64,000 nucleotides of DNA from Phytopseudomonas punonensis (GTDB lineage: Bacteria; Pseudomonadota; Gammaproteobacteria; Pseudomonadales; Pseudomonadaceae), in assembly GCF_900142655.1 (NCBI RefSeq), contig NZ_FRBQ01000001.1, forward strand, positions 1,180,115-1,244,114, read 5' to 3'. The position numbers and the translations under genes were made by a program. The notes under the pieces are model-generated. The model did not search any database and was not told the origin of the DNA. It saw only the letters and a program-made list of their open reading frames with translations. Positions within the stretch are counted from its first letter, which is position 1. Every line of letters starts with the position of its first letter. This document shows, one piece after another, positions 63,849 to 64,000 of this stretch.

Positions 63849-64000
63849 TGATCACCACCATCCTCGACCAACACGCCGAAGAAACCGCCTTTCTAGCCGG
63901 ACTGCGCAGCTATGCCGTCGGCGCACCGCATTATGATCTGGCGCATCTCGGCGATCTGGACGAGCGGATCGAGGCGCATCTCGATGGCCTGCAGATCGCC
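63848..64000 (+). CDS. TIGR02270-family T6SS-associated protein (partial, 5' end)
   Basis: The first 51 codons are present: ITTILDQHAEETAFLAGLRSY and APHYDLAHLGDLDERIEAHLDG. The pattern QHAEExAFL...APHYDLxxLxxLDERxEAHLDGL is characteristic of TIGR02270 proteins, which accompany such T6SS islands. The gene continues past the window edge. Confidence 0.75.
   Translation, partial: MITTILDQHAEETAFLAGLRSYAVGAPHYDLAHLGDLDERIEAHLDGLQIA

Overview
The window is about 64 kb of high-GC Pseudomonas chromosome. The clearest evidence is gene order: znuCB, a small lipoprotein gene and metNIQ lie in the order seen at the end of the P. aeruginosa map, and prlC, a gamma-class carbonic anhydrase and a LexA-controlled radical SAM gene match the PA0066-PA0069 neighbourhood. 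Further support is a complete mannitol cluster (mtlR-E-F-G-K-D-Y-Z) and REP repeats with their RAYT transposases. No rRNA, tRNA, CRISPR array, prophage or complete insertion sequence was seen.

Layout. 1-5.2 kb: zinc (znuCB) and methionine (metNIQ) ABC importers. 5.2-10.4 kb: a 171-bp MITE-like element, a GFA-family gene, a LysR regulator divergent from a VOC protein, a RAYT gene between REP pairs, a SCO1/SenC protein and a SulP transporter. 10.6-24 kb: two close beta-carbonic anhydrase paralogues enclose pgi and the mannitol cluster. 24.3-30.8 kb: the SOS-box radical SAM gene, then an RND pump with two membrane-fusion lipoproteins (TriABC-like). 30.9-31.6 kb: a second RAYT gene between REPs of another family. 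31.6-36.9 kb: an XylR/AreR-type sigma-54 activator divergent from an aryl-aldehyde dehydrogenase, an aryl-alcohol dehydrogenase and a SphA-type outer-membrane protein, with visible upstream activator sites and a -24/-12 promoter. 37-47.7 kb: a BASS-type transporter with a DUF2388 gene, an AraC regulator, a DUF1835 protein, a secreted unknown, an FAD-linked 2-hydroxyacid dehydrogenase with an MFS carrier, and a divergent tctCBA transporter. 47.8-54.7 kb: yheV, prlC, gamma-CA, a secreted unknown, a Xre/RES toxin-antitoxin pair, GNAT, an MTOX-type flavin oxidase and an HD hydrolase.

55-64 kb: an orphan type VI secretion effector island. A VgrG spike whose tail carries 16-residue repeats is followed by a DUF6484 gene, a PAAR-like/GHH nuclease toxin and a beta-propeller-like protein. 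Next come a DUF2169 accessory gene and a ketosynthase-fold protein that seems to lack its catalytic cysteine. A second PAAR-like/GHH toxin plus a second propeller-like protein, and the start of a TIGR02270-type gene, complete it. The two toxin/propeller pairs keep near-identical delivery domains while the toxin tips and partners have diverged. This is the most promising under-described system in the window: a duplicated T6SS nuclease effector whose probable immunity partner has a propeller-like repeat architecture.
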